A stretch of 64,000 nt of DNA, taken from positions 62,001-126,000 of the forward strand of contig NZ_SRUZ01000011.1 in NCBI RefSeq assembly GCF_004791165.1. The letters run 5' to 3'. How positions within the stretch are numbered: the stretch's first letter is position 1; each line of letters begins with the position of its first letter. Under the pieces are notes generated by a model, which saw only the letters and a list, made by a program, of their open reading frames with translations, was not told the origin of the DNA and did not search any database. The stretch comes from Mesorhizobium sp. M8A.F.Ca.ET.218.01.1.1. GTDB lineage: Bacteria > Pseudomonadota > Alphaproteobacteria > Rhizobiales > Rhizobiaceae. A program made the position numbers and the translations under genes. Shown one piece after another: positions 47,124 through 55,443 of the stretch.

Positions 47124-47624
47124 TCAGGCGTTGCCGAAGGTCTCGAACAGCACGCCGGCGAGCGCGTCCTTGGCCGAGGTTCCCGACCAGACGACGAACT
47201 GGAAAGCCTGGAAGTAGCACTCGCAGGCTTCCAGTGCCGAGGACAAAAGCACCTCGACCTGCTGGCTCGAGGGTTCGACCCCGCCGGCAAGCAGCAGCGA
47301 CTGTCGGAACATGATGGCGCCTTCCTGTTCCCAGAGGTCGAAATGGCCGAACAGCATCTGTTCGTTGATCAGCGACAACAAACGCATCACTTCCAGCGTG
47401 CGGGTTTCCGGCACCTTGATGTCGAAGGCGCAGGCCAGATGCAGCGCCTCGAAATCCTCCATCCACGAGAAGGAGACGTGATAGTCGGTCCAGCTGCCGG
47501 CAACCGAGATCGAGATTTCGTCGTCGCCGGCCCGTTCGAAGGACCAGTCATTGTTGTGGGCCACCTGCTCGATCACATCCACGGGATGGATTTCGCGGGA
47601 AAATTCGAGTTCGAGAAGTTCCAT
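47124..47624 (-). CDS. YbjN-domain protein
   Basis: The 166-residue protein contains MELLELEFSREIHPVDVIEQ and the central LHLACAFDIKVP, then LLSLINEQMLFGHFDLWEQ, the pattern of YbjN sensory-transduction-like domains. The start ATG 47624 has ACAGGAAA upstream, a good site; the open frame extends 20 codons further. Some YbjN proteins affect stress and biofilm. It is followed by csaA 16 bases later. Confidence 0.82.
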   Translation of the reverse strand: MELLELEFSREIHPVDVIEQVAHNNDWSFERAGDDEISISVAGSWTDYHVSFSWMEDFEALHLACAFDIKVPETRTLEVMRLLSLINEQMLFGHFDLWEQEGAIMFRQSLLLAGGVEPSSQQVEVLLSSALEACECYFQAFQFVVWSGTSAKDALAGVLFETFGNA

Positions 47625-47942
47625 GGAATGTTTCCTGTGTTCAGGGGAGCGCCACACGCTCCGCGGGGCACACACGACGAACAATCTTGTCTAGAACTCG
47701 GACGGCCGGGACTTCTCAACGCAAAGACCCCAGACCGGACCCCACCGCCCGGCGGCATGACCCTGCTCCGAATCATGCAACAAATTCAGTCTATTGATCG
47801 GGAGTCGCGTGAACAGCCCAATTTTTCGCACTGCGTCATTCGCATGTGGAAAGGTGCCTGTCACAAAGAGTCACGCAATGCCGGTAAGCGATTCACGGCA
47901 AAGCGATTTTCAGGCTGGTGCTTTGTGGAAAAGTTTAACGAA
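47625..47942. other. 318-bp gene-free region
   Basis: It contains the ribosome site of the YbjN gene and its presumable promoter. The last 40 bases are AT-rich (GAATTATTTTTTC) just beyond the ubiK stop. I found no ORF or clear element. Confidence 0.45.
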
Positions 47943-48245
47943 TTATTTTTTCGGCTTGGGCTTCGCCGGAGCCGCAGGTGTGGCCTGACCGGTCAGTTCG
48001 GCGATCCTGGCCTCGAGCGCCTCGATGCGCTCGGCAAGCCTGCCGTTCTCTTCTCTCGCCTTGGCGGCCATCTCGCGCGCCGCCTCGAACTCCTCGCGCT
48101 GCACGACATCCATGGAGTTGAGGATACGCTCCGCCTGGCCCTTGAAGGCCGTCTCCACCTCGCGCCGCACACCTTGAGCGGCACCGGCGGCATCGGTCAT
48201 CAGCTTGGCGAATTCATCGAGAATGCGGTTCGGTCCGGTCGACAT
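47943..48245 (-). CDS. ubiK: UbiK-family (BMFP) accessory factor
   Basis: The 100-residue protein has a coiled-coil C-terminal region (FEAAREMAAKAREENGRLAERIEALEARIAEL) and an N-terminal helix with ILDEFAKLMTDAAGAA, matching UbiK/BMFP (the YqiC family), a membrane-fusogenic accessory factor that helps ubiquinone biosynthesis. The C-terminus is a basic Pro/Ala/Lys tail, typical of alphaproteobacterial members. Monocistronic as far as I can see. Confidence 0.85.
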   Translation of the reverse strand: MSTGPNRILDEFAKLMTDAAGAAQGVRREVETAFKGQAERILNSMDVVQREEFEAAREMAAKAREENGRLAERIEALEARIAELTGQATPAAPAKPKPKK

Positions 48246-48363
48246 GGCAAATCCTCGCTTGCTTGATTTGAGTTAGTGGTGCCGCGCGCCGAATGCAAGA
48301 ACGTTGAGGCCGGTGCGGCATCACGTCGGAGCCAACCGGCCAAACGACTGGTAAGCCGCGCCA

Positions 48364-48376
48364 ATAACTATTATTG
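48364..48376. promoter_or_regulatory. parDE operator candidate
   Basis: AATAACTATTATT is an inverted repeat (AATAA and TTATT around CTA) 29 bases upstream of the ParD start. It is the only AT-rich patch nearby and could be a ParD binding site. Confidence 0.4.
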
Positions 48377-48405
48377 TTTTGGAGGGAATATGCAGGAGCA
48401 ACCCC

Positions 48406-48663
48406 ATGGCCATTAGCGCGGATTTGGGCACCCGGCTCGAAGACATCGTCAACCAGCTTGTCGAAACAGGGCGATACAACTCGAAGAGCGAAGTGCTGCG
48501 CGAAGGCGTTCGCCTCGTCGAAGAACGCGAGAAACGCCTTGCGGCTCTCGATGCAGCTCTCGCCAAAGGCCTTTCAGACGCTGATGCTGGGCGCGTAAAG
48601 GCGGTTGACGAAGTGTTTGACCGCTTGGAGGCCAAGTACAAGGCAATGGCAGCCAAAAAGTGA
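48406..48663 (+). CDS. parD: ParD-type antitoxin
   Basis: The 85-residue protein has a ribbon-helix-helix N-terminus (DLGTRLEDIVNQLVETGRYNSKSEVLREGVRL) as in CC2985/ParD families, followed by a charged helix that wraps the toxin. The ATG at 48406 has AGGAG 8 bases upstream; an ATG 27 bases earlier does not. The stop overlaps the toxin start (GTGA). It autoregulates the operon, probably at the AATAA palindrome. Confidence 0.9.
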   Translation: MAISADLGTRLEDIVNQLVETGRYNSKSEVLREGVRLVEEREKRLAALDAALAKGLSDADAGRVKAVDEVFDRLEAKYKAMAAKK

Positions 48664-48962
48664 AGCGGCTGGTCTTAACCGATCAGGCGGAGGCGGACCT
48701 TGAAGCCATTGGCGATTATATCGCGATGGACAACCCATTTCATGCCGCGACATTCGTGCAGGAATTGCGCCACGATTGTATGGAATTGCGCACCATGCCG
48801 GAGCGATATCCACTCTTTGAACACCATCGATCTTCCGGCATTCGGCGGCGTCCTCACGGCAACTATCTGATTTTCTATCGCGTTGGCGTAGAAACCGTTG
48901 AGATATTGCACATCCTGCACGGCTCAATGGACCTTAGAGCAATTCCGTTCCCGGATAACTGA
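48660..48962 (+). CDS. parE: ParE-type toxin
   Basis: The 100-residue protein has the ParE/RelE core: LTDQAEADLEAIGDYIAMDNP at the N-terminus, FVQELRHDCMELRTMPERYPLF and the strand RRPHGNYLIFYRVGVETVEILHILHG. Such toxins inhibit DNA gyrase. It begins at GTG 48660 overlapping parD. It is followed by an orphan BrnA-like antitoxin gene. Confidence 0.92.
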   Translation: MKRLVLTDQAEADLEAIGDYIAMDNPFHAATFVQELRHDCMELRTMPERYPLFEHHRSSGIRRRPHGNYLIFYRVGVETVEILHILHGSMDLRAIPFPDN

Positions 48963-49092
48963 CGGATCGATACCCGAGCATGGACCGGCTTTCGAACGGC
49001 TCCTTCTGTACGGCATGGCGTCAATTCGCGTAGTGTGCTGTTTTTCTCACGACCTGCATCGAGCATGAGTCGCTTCCAATCAGGGTCACCCA

Positions 49093-49335
49093 ATGGCAAC
49101 GCCCCCGCGCCGACCGACAAATGCGATGGAAGCCGCCGAAGCTGTCTTCAAGCCGGTCAAGAAGCCGGCCGCGGCCCCGCCTCGCGAACCCTTCACCGCT
49201 CCCAATGTCCGCGAGCTTGTCTCGATCAGGATCGACCGGGCCGTGCTCGATCATTTCCAGGAAGATGGTCCCGGCTGGCAGGATAGGATCAACGACGCCT
49301 TGCGTGAACTGGTGTCCGCCAAGCCCAGGGGTTGA
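49093..49335 (+). CDS. BrnA-like antitoxin without a BrnT toxin
   Basis: The 80-residue protein has VRELVSIRIDRAVLDHFQEDGPGWQDRINDALRELV, which is the BrnA antitoxin core (ribbon-helix-helix with GPGWQxRIN). BrnA normally follows a brnT toxin, but none is present before or after; the genes upstream encode ParDE. It may act alone as a regulator or may help control ParDE. The start ATG 49093 has an AGGG site. Confidence 0.72.
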   Translation: MATPPRRPTNAMEAAEAVFKPVKKPAAAPPREPFTAPNVRELVSIRIDRAVLDHFQEDGPGWQDRINDALRELVSAKPRG

Positions 49336-49461
49336 GCACGCCCACCCGGCGACGGAGCTGGGAGCGATCCTGTTCACGGACCATGGACGGCCGTGACCTT
49401 GCCTTGACCCTGCCAAAACCCTGCCGCATGGTCCGCGCCGATCGCAACCGAGAGCTACCCG

Positions 49462-50322
49462 TTGAACGAATATTTCCTGCTGCCGCTGGCGTCGCTGCCT
49501 TTCCCGAACATCAACCCGATCCTCGTCCAGATCGGGCCGCTGGCGGTGCACTGGTACGGCATCGGTTACATCGTCGGCATCCTGTTTGCCTGGTGGTATG
49601 CCAAGCGGCTCGCGGCAAATCCGAAACTCTGGCCCGACGGCGTCCTGCCGATGAAGCCGGAGGATCTCGACGATTTCATCGTCTGGGCGGCCATCGGCGT
49701 GGTTCTGGGCGGCCGCACCGGCTATGTCCTGTTCTATGACCTGGCGCGCTATATCGCCCATCCGGTCGATATCTTCGCCGTCTGGCAAGGCGGCATGTCC
49801 TTCCATGGCGGCCTGCTCGGCGTCATCCTCGCCATGACGCTGTTTTCCATGAAGCGCGGCATCCGCACATGGTCGCTGTTCGATGTCGTGGCAGCCGGCG
49901 TGCCGGTCGGCCTCGGCCTCGTGCGTGTCGCCAACTTCATCAACTCCGAACTCTGGGGGCGGCCCACCGATGTGCCCTGGGCGATCGAATTCCCCAATGG
50001 CGGTCCGTTCACCCGCCATCCGAGCCAGCTCTACGAGGCCCTGCTCGAAGGCCTGGTGCTGTTTGTCGTGCTGCGCATCCTCACCCATTCGCGTCTCAAG
50101 CTGAAGACGCCGCGCTTTGTCGGCGGCGCCTTCATCTGCGGCTACGGCCTGTCGCGCATCTTTGTCGAGTTCTTCCGCGAACCCGACCAGCAGCTCGGCT
50201 ATCTCCTCGGCACCAACTGGCTGACCATGGGCATGATCCTGTCGACGCCGATGGTGCTGGCCGGCATTTGGGCGATGGCGACAGCCAAGCCGGTGACCCA
50301 AGCACAACCGCAGGTGACATGA
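49462..50322 (+). CDS. lgt: prolipoprotein diacylglyceryl transferase
   Basis: Lgt attaches a diacylglyceryl group to the lipobox Cys of prolipoproteins at the inner membrane. The 286-residue protein has about seven membrane helices, YGIGYIVGILFAWWY near 33, MSFHGGLLG near 112, and the conserved RVANFINSELWGRPTD near 153. The start is TTG 49462 with a modest site. It overlaps the next gene (ATGA). Two lipoproteins in the window (36772 and 53500) are potential substrates. Confidence 0.94.
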   Translation: MNEYFLLPLASLPFPNINPILVQIGPLAVHWYGIGYIVGILFAWWYAKRLAANPKLWPDGVLPMKPEDLDDFIVWAAIGVVLGGRTGYVLFYDLARYIAHPVDIFAVWQGGMSFHGGLLGVILAMTLFSMKRGIRTWSLFDVVAAGVPVGLGLVRVANFINSELWGRPTDVPWAIEFPNGGPFTRHPSQLYEALLEGLVLFVVLRILTHSRLKLKTPRFVGGAFICGYGLSRIFVEFFREPDQQLGYLLGTNWLTMGMILSTPMVLAGIWAMATAKPVTQAQPQVT

Positions 50323-51407
50323 CGCGACTGAAATCCCGCATCGTCGACCTGATCGAGGCGGTGGGCCCGATGCCCGTCAACGAATACATGGCGCTGTGCC
50401 TGTTCGATCCGCGCGACGGTTACTACACGACCCGCGAACCGTTCGGCGCGGCCGGCGACTTCATCACCGCGCCGGAGATCAGCCAGATGTTCGGCGAGCT
50501 CGTCGCCGTCTGGCTTTACCAGGCCTGGACAGCAATCGGCCGGCCGATGCCGGTCACCATCGCCGAGATCGGCCCCGGCCGCGGCACGCTGATGAAGGAC
50601 ATGCTGCGCACCTTGTCGCGGCTCGATCCGGCCTTGGCCGATGGCGCCGCCTTCGCCATGGTCGAGACCAGCCCGCGCCTGACGGAAGTCCAGAAACAGA
50701 CGCTCGGCGAGACACCATTCGATGTTTCCTGGCACGAGATCATCGACACGCTGCCGCGGCAGCCGCTGCTGATCGTCGGCAACGAATTGTTCGATGCCGT
50801 GCCCATCCGCCAGTTCGTCCGCGCCGGCGCCGAATGGCGCGAGCGCATGGTCGGCCTGGACGAGGCCGGCAATCTCTGCTTCTTCGCCGGCGCCGGCTCG
50901 GTCGACCCGACGCTGCTGCCCAGGGATGCGGGCGACGCGCCGCGAGGCGCGATCGTCGAAGTCGCGCCCGCCCGCACCGCACTGATGGCGGCCATCGCCG
51001 AGCGCATGGCCAGCGACGGCGGCGCCGGACTATTCCCCGACTACGGCCATCTGCGGCCTGGTATCGGCGACACGCTGCAGGCCTTGCGCCGGCACAATCA
51101 TGAAGATGTGCTGGCCAATCCCGGCGAGGCCGACCTCACCTCGCATGTCGATTTCGCCGCTCTTGCGGCAGTCGTGCGCGCGCATGGTCTCGACGCCCAT
51201 CTGTCGACGCAGGGCAATTTCCTGCTCGGGATGGGCATTCTGGAGCGCGCCGGCCAGCTGGGCGCCGATGCCGGCCAGGCGGCACGCGACAGGATATCCA
51301 ATGCCGTCGAGCGCCTCGCCGGCCCGCAAGCGATGGGCGAGTTGTTCAAGGTGCTTGCCGTCATGCCACGTGGTATCTCCGTCAGGCCCTTCGCCACGGC
51401 GGATTGA
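50319..51407 (+). CDS. MidA/NDUFAF7-type SAM-dependent protein arginine methyltransferase
   Basis: The 362-residue protein has the Mid-A/DUF185 fold: TREPFGAAGDFITAPEISQMFGEL near 38, the SAM motif IAEIGPGRGTLMKDML near 84 and VGNELFDAVPIRQF near 154. The homologue NDUFAF7 methylates a complex I subunit in mitochondria, so a role in complex I assembly is possible. It begins with ATG overlapping lgt's stop, as in many alphaproteobacteria, and is followed by pgeF after about 100 bases. Confidence 0.9.
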   Translation: MTRLKSRIVDLIEAVGPMPVNEYMALCLFDPRDGYYTTREPFGAAGDFITAPEISQMFGELVAVWLYQAWTAIGRPMPVTIAEIGPGRGTLMKDMLRTLSRLDPALADGAAFAMVETSPRLTEVQKQTLGETPFDVSWHEIIDTLPRQPLLIVGNELFDAVPIRQFVRAGAEWRERMVGLDEAGNLCFFAGAGSVDPTLLPRDAGDAPRGAIVEVAPARTALMAAIAERMASDGGAGLFPDYGHLRPGIGDTLQALRRHNHEDVLANPGEADLTSHVDFAALAAVVRAHGLDAHLSTQGNFLLGMGILERAGQLGADAGQAARDRISNAVERLAGPQAMGELFKVLAVMPRGISVRPFATAD

Positions 51408-51510
51408 CTTTTTGCCGCTGCCCCTCCCAATCTCCCGTCCGGTAAGAGAGCGGCCGGACCGCCGGCTGCTTTTCCTTGACGAAACCGCCCACACGGACAA
51501 CAACGCCCAC

Positions 51511-52305
51511 ATGCTCAATCAGACCAAACCGGATCCCGTTCGGTCGCCGCTGCTGGACAAGGCGCAGGCACAAGGCATCCGCCACGGCTATTTCACCCGC
51601 AATGGCGGCGTCTCCACCGGCATCTACCAGGGCCTCAACATCGGCACCGGGTCGGATGACGACCAGGCGCTGGTGGCCGAGAACCGGGCCCGTGTCGCCG
51701 ACTGGATGGGCGTGCCCGCAAGCCATCTCCTGACCGCCTGGCAGATCCATTCGCCCGACGTCGTCATCGCCAGGGAACCATTCGCGGGCGAGCGGCCCAA
51801 GGCCGATGCCATCGTCACCGACCGGCCCGGCATCGCCATCGGCGCCTCGACCGCCGATTGCGGCCCGGTTCTGTTCGCGGATGCCGGCGCGCGCATCATC
51901 GGCGCGGCGCATGCCGGCTGGAAAGGCGCTTTCACCGGCGTGCTCGAAAACACCATTGCCGCCATGGAGAGCCTCGGCGCCCGTCGCGAAAACATCATCG
52001 CCGTGCTCGGCCCTTCGATCGGCCCCGACAATTACGAAGTGGGGCCGGAATTCGTCGCCCGCTTCGTCGAGGCCGACAGCGAAAATGCCCGGTATTTCGT
52101 GCCTTCGGCACATGCCGGCCATTCGATGTTCGACCTCGCCAGTTACACGGTCGACCGGCTGGCCAGGGGCGGCGTGACGGCCGAGGGTCTCGGCCGCTGT
52201 ACCTATGCCGAGGAAGATCTGTTTTACTCCTACCGGCGCACCACGCACCGCAAGGAGCCCGATTATGGCCGGCAGGTTTCGGCAATCGTTTTGGAGAAGA
52301 TATAA
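51511..52305 (+). CDS. pgeF: YfiH/PgeF-type purine nucleoside phosphorylase / laccase-domain protein
   Basis: The 264-residue protein has the Cu-oxidase-4 fold with STADCGPVLFAD near 113 and AAHAGWKGAFTGV near 132, where the Cys and His ligate metal. These proteins degrade purine nucleosides and edit peptidoglycan precursors (PgeF) in some bacteria. The ATG at 51511 has no strong site. The stop overlaps the start of the M24-fold gene (TAATG), so the two are translationally coupled. Confidence 0.88.
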   Translation: MLNQTKPDPVRSPLLDKAQAQGIRHGYFTRNGGVSTGIYQGLNIGTGSDDDQALVAENRARVADWMGVPASHLLTAWQIHSPDVVIAREPFAGERPKADAIVTDRPGIAIGASTADCGPVLFADAGARIIGAAHAGWKGAFTGVLENTIAAMESLGARRENIIAVLGPSIGPDNYEVGPEFVARFVEADSENARYFVPSAHAGHSMFDLASYTVDRLARGGVTAEGLGRCTYAEEDLFYSYRRTTHRKEPDYGRQVSAIVLEKI

Positions 52306-53456
52306 TGGCGCTGCATTTTGAACGATCGGAATTCGACGCGCGGCGCGACCGGCTGATGATCGAGATGGCCGAAAAGAAGCTCGACGCCATGCTGCTGTTC
52401 GCGCAGGAAAGCATGTACTGGCTGACCGGCTACGACACGTTCGGCTTCTGCTTCTTCCAGTGCCTGGTGGTGAAGGCCGACGGCTCCATGGTGCTTCTGA
52501 CGCGCTCGGCGGACCTTCGCCAGGCGCGCAACACCTCGATCATCGACAACATCGTGCTGTGGACCGACCGCGACGGCGCCAATCCGGCGGTCGACCTGCG
52601 CAACCTGCTCAACGAACTCGACCTGCTCGGCGCCCGCATCGGCGTCGAATACGACACCCACGGCCTCACCGCCTATAATGGCCGCCGCCTGGACGAGCAG
52701 TTGCAGACCTTCGGCCAGATCGCCGATGCCTCCGGCATCGTCGGCCGGCTGCGCCTGTTCAAGAGCCCGGCCGAGGTCGCCAAGGCGGAAAAGGCCGCCA
52801 ATCTCTCCGACGACGCGCTGGACGCGGCCCTGCCGCTGATCAAGCAGGGCGGCGACGAGGCCCTGATCCTGGCCGCCATGCAGGGCGCGGTCTTCGCCGG
52901 CGGCGGCGACTACCCGGCCAACGAGTTCATCATCGGCTCCGGCGTCGATGCGCTGCTGTGCCGTTACAAGGCCGGCCGCCGCAAGCTCACCAAGAACGAC
53001 CAGCTGACGCTCGAATGGGCCGGCGTCTTCCATCACTACCATGCGCCGATGATGCGTACCGTGCTGACCGGCAAGGTCTCCAAGCGCCATCAGGAGCTGT
53101 TCGACGCCGCACGCGCCGCACTCCTGGCCGTCGAAAAGGCGATGACGCCCGCGAACACCTTCGGCGACGTGTTCGACGCCCACGCCCGCACCATGGAATC
53201 GCACGGCCTGACCAAGCATCGGCTGAACGCCTGCGGCTATTCGGTCGGCGCCCGCTTCACGCCGTCCTGGATGGACATGCCGATGTTCTATCAGGGCAAT
53301 CCCGAGCCGATCGCGCCGAACATGACGCTGTTTGCCCACATGATCATCATGGATTCCGAGACCGAGACGGCGATGACGCTTGGCCGCACCTACCTGACCA
53401 CCGAATCCCAGCCGAAGCCGCTGTCCCGCCATGATCTCGACTTGATCGTGCAGTGA
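52305..53456 (+). CDS. M24-fold (creatinase/prolidase type) protein lacking metal ligands
   Basis: The 383-residue protein has the N-terminal domain (SEFDARRDRLMIEMAEKKLD) and a C-terminal pita-bread domain of M24 proteins. The usual five metal ligands of prolidase are not seen: the region LEWAGVFHHYHAPMMRT replaces D-x-G...S-D-x-T-R-T, and NACGYSVGARFTPSW replaces the GHGIG-type His. It therefore probably uses a metal-free mechanism, as creatinase and perhaps ectoine hydrolase do. It is coupled to pgeF (TAATG). Substrate unknown. Confidence 0.8.
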   Translation: MALHFERSEFDARRDRLMIEMAEKKLDAMLLFAQESMYWLTGYDTFGFCFFQCLVVKADGSMVLLTRSADLRQARNTSIIDNIVLWTDRDGANPAVDLRNLLNELDLLGARIGVEYDTHGLTAYNGRRLDEQLQTFGQIADASGIVGRLRLFKSPAEVAKAEKAANLSDDALDAALPLIKQGGDEALILAAMQGAVFAGGGDYPANEFIIGSGVDALLCRYKAGRRKLTKNDQLTLEWAGVFHHYHAPMMRTVLTGKVSKRHQELFDAARAALLAVEKAMTPANTFGDVFDAHARTMESHGLTKHRLNACGYSVGARFTPSWMDMPMFYQGNPEPIAPNMTLFAHMIIMDSETETAMTLGRTYLTTESQPKPLSRHDLDLIVQ

Positions 53457-53499
53457 ATCCATAATGGGAGGCGTTCTTCGCCAAGGAGTTAGAAGGCAA

Positions 53500-54138
53500 A
53501 TGAGACGATCGCACCTGACGACCGTGTCATTGCTTGTGGCATTGGCTTTGACTGCCTGCACCAACGCAAAGGACGTTCTCGAACCCTCCGCCATCACCCC
53601 GCCGGCAGCCTCGGCACAGCCAGCACCCGCCACGCAGGGCAGCGCCGCCGCGACCGTTCCCGCCCCCCCGCCATCGACGGCCGCGCCGGCCTCCACGACC
53701 GCGGGCGCACCCGCCGCCTCGCCCGTCACCTCCGCCCAGGCCGCCGCGATCCTGTCGAAGACCCGGCTGCAGATCGCGCCGATCGTCGGCGCTTCGGTGG
53801 ACGCCGCCACGCCGCTGACGGCGGAACTGCAGACACGCGCCAAGCAGCGCGGCATCACTCTGGCCGGCAGCCAGGACCAGACCGCGACCCATGTGCTCAA
53901 GGGTTACTTCTCGACGATGACGGAGGGCAAGGACACCACCGTCATCTATGTCTGGGACGTCTACGACCCCTCCGGCAACCGGCTGCACCGCATCAACGGC
54001 CAGATGAAGGCGCCTTCGACCGGTTCCGGCGGCAGTGCGGCCGACAGCTGGAAGTCGGTCTCGCCAGCCACCATGCAGGCGATCGCCGACCAGACCATCG
54101 ATCAGTTTGCGGCCTTTCTCAGCGGCAAGGCGAGTTGA
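53500..54138 (+). CDS. small lipoprotein
   Basis: The 212-residue protein has a signal peptide with lipobox LTAC near 18-21, a long Ala/Pro/Thr-rich linker (residues 26-90) and a C-terminal domain with LQIAPIVGASVDAATPLTAELQTRAKQRGI and KGYFSTMTEGKDTTVIYVWDVYDPSGNRLHRI. It should be membrane-anchored with the domain projected by the linker. I do not recognise the family. The ATG at 53500 has AGGAG upstream. It lies 43 bases after the M24-fold gene. Confidence 0.78.
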   Translation: MRRSHLTTVSLLVALALTACTNAKDVLEPSAITPPAASAQPAPATQGSAAATVPAPPPSTAAPASTTAGAPAASPVTSAQAAAILSKTRLQIAPIVGASVDAATPLTAELQTRAKQRGITLAGSQDQTATHVLKGYFSTMTEGKDTTVIYVWDVYDPSGNRLHRINGQMKAPSTGSGGSAADSWKSVSPATMQAIADQTIDQFAAFLSGKAS

Positions 54139-54293
54139 GGTGTTGCCAGCCGGTGATGCCGAACAGCTTTCTTAGGCTTAGCCGGCGGATTCGCGATCAC
54201 GGCGCTTGCAATAGCCGCGCGGGCCGCTAAAAGCCCGGTTAAAAGGCGCAGGAGAGTCTGTTGGGGCTCTCCCTCCTCCACCAGGAACGGTGC

Positions 54294-55229
54294 ATGAAAC
54301 TCTTCGCAGGCAATTCCAACAGGGTGCTGGCCGAAGCGGTCGCTCGCTATCTCAACATCCCGCTGGGCAAGGCCAGTGTCAGGCGCTTCGCCGACCAGGA
54401 AATCTTCGTCGAAATCCAGGAGAATGTGCGCGGCGAGGATGTCTTCATCCTGCAGTCGACCTCGTTCCCGACCAACGATCACCTGATGGAACTGCTCATC
54501 ATGATCGACGCCTTCATGCGCTCCTCGGCCAAGCGCATCACGGCGGTTATCCCCTATTTCGGCTATGCCAGGCAGGACCGCCGCGCTTCCGGGCGCACGC
54601 CGATCTCGGCCAAGCTGGTCGCCAACATGATCACACGCGCCGGTGTCGACCGGGTTTTGACGCTGGATCTCCATGCCGGCCAGATCCAGGGTTTCTTCGA
54701 CATTCCGACCGACAATCTGTTCTCGGTGCCGGTGATGGCCCGCGACGTGAAGGCGAAATACAAGCAGCTCGGCAATGTCGTGGTGGTGTCGCCCGATATT
54801 GGCGGCGTGGTGCGCGCCCGCGCGCTGGCCAAGCGCTTCGACGCACAGCTCGCCATCGTCGACAAGCGCCGCGAGCGTCCGGGCGAATCGGAAGTCATGA
54901 ACATCATCGGCGCGGTGGCCGGCAAGGATTGCCTTTTGATCGACGATATCGTCGATTCCGGCGGCACGCTGTGCAATGCCGCCGATGCGCTGCTCGCCAA
55001 CGGCGCCACCAGCGTCACCGCCTACATCACCCACGGCGTGCTGTCGGGCGGCGCGGTTGCCCGCATCAGCGGCTCGAAGCTGCAGGAACTGGTGATCACC
55101 GATTCCATCCAGCCGACGCAAGGCGTGCTCGACGCGCCCAACATCCGCGTCATCTCGATCGCCGACCTGATGGGCGAGGCGATCTCGCGCACGGCAACCG
55201 AGGAATCGGTGTCGAGCCTGTTCGACTGA
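54294..55229 (+). CDS. prs: ribose-phosphate pyrophosphokinase
   Basis: Prs makes PRPP from ribose 5-phosphate and ATP for purine, pyrimidine, His and Trp synthesis. The 311-residue protein has the ATP-loop DRRASGRTPISAKLVA near 95, the flexible VVVSPDIGGVVRARALAKR near 160 and the PRPP-binding DCLLIDDIVDSGGTLCNAA near 213. It starts at ATG 54294 with AGGAACGG upstream. It stands alone; the leader is about 150 bases long. Confidence 0.95.
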   Translation: MKLFAGNSNRVLAEAVARYLNIPLGKASVRRFADQEIFVEIQENVRGEDVFILQSTSFPTNDHLMELLIMIDAFMRSSAKRITAVIPYFGYARQDRRASGRTPISAKLVANMITRAGVDRVLTLDLHAGQIQGFFDIPTDNLFSVPVMARDVKAKYKQLGNVVVVSPDIGGVVRARALAKRFDAQLAIVDKRRERPGESEVMNIIGAVAGKDCLLIDDIVDSGGTLCNAADALLANGATSVTAYITHGVLSGGAVARISGSKLQELVITDSIQPTQGVLDAPNIRVISIADLMGEAISRTATEESVSSLFD

Positions 55230-55346
55230 ACCGGGACGCCCCTTTCCCGCCCATCGCCTGCATCGTGCCGCGAGCGAGATTTCCTTACGCGCTTGCCATG
55301 GCTGTTGCCCTCCAAACAATGGAGGAGCAGCAGATGCCGATCATGC

Positions 55347-55381
55347 AATTCCAGGAACCGCTTTCGCGCTTTCCTGGAATT
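55347..55381. repeat. short rhizobial palindromic element
   Basis: AATTCCAGGAA and TTCCTGGAATT form a perfect 11-bp inverted repeat around CCGCTTTCGCGCT. It lies between prs and the Gal80-like gene and belongs to the repeat family seen at 10982. Confidence 0.65.
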
Positions 55382-55443
55382 TCTCCATAGGCCCGAGATC
55401 AAGCGCCACTCCAGCGATCGGCAGGGACGCGGAGCAGGAGCAT

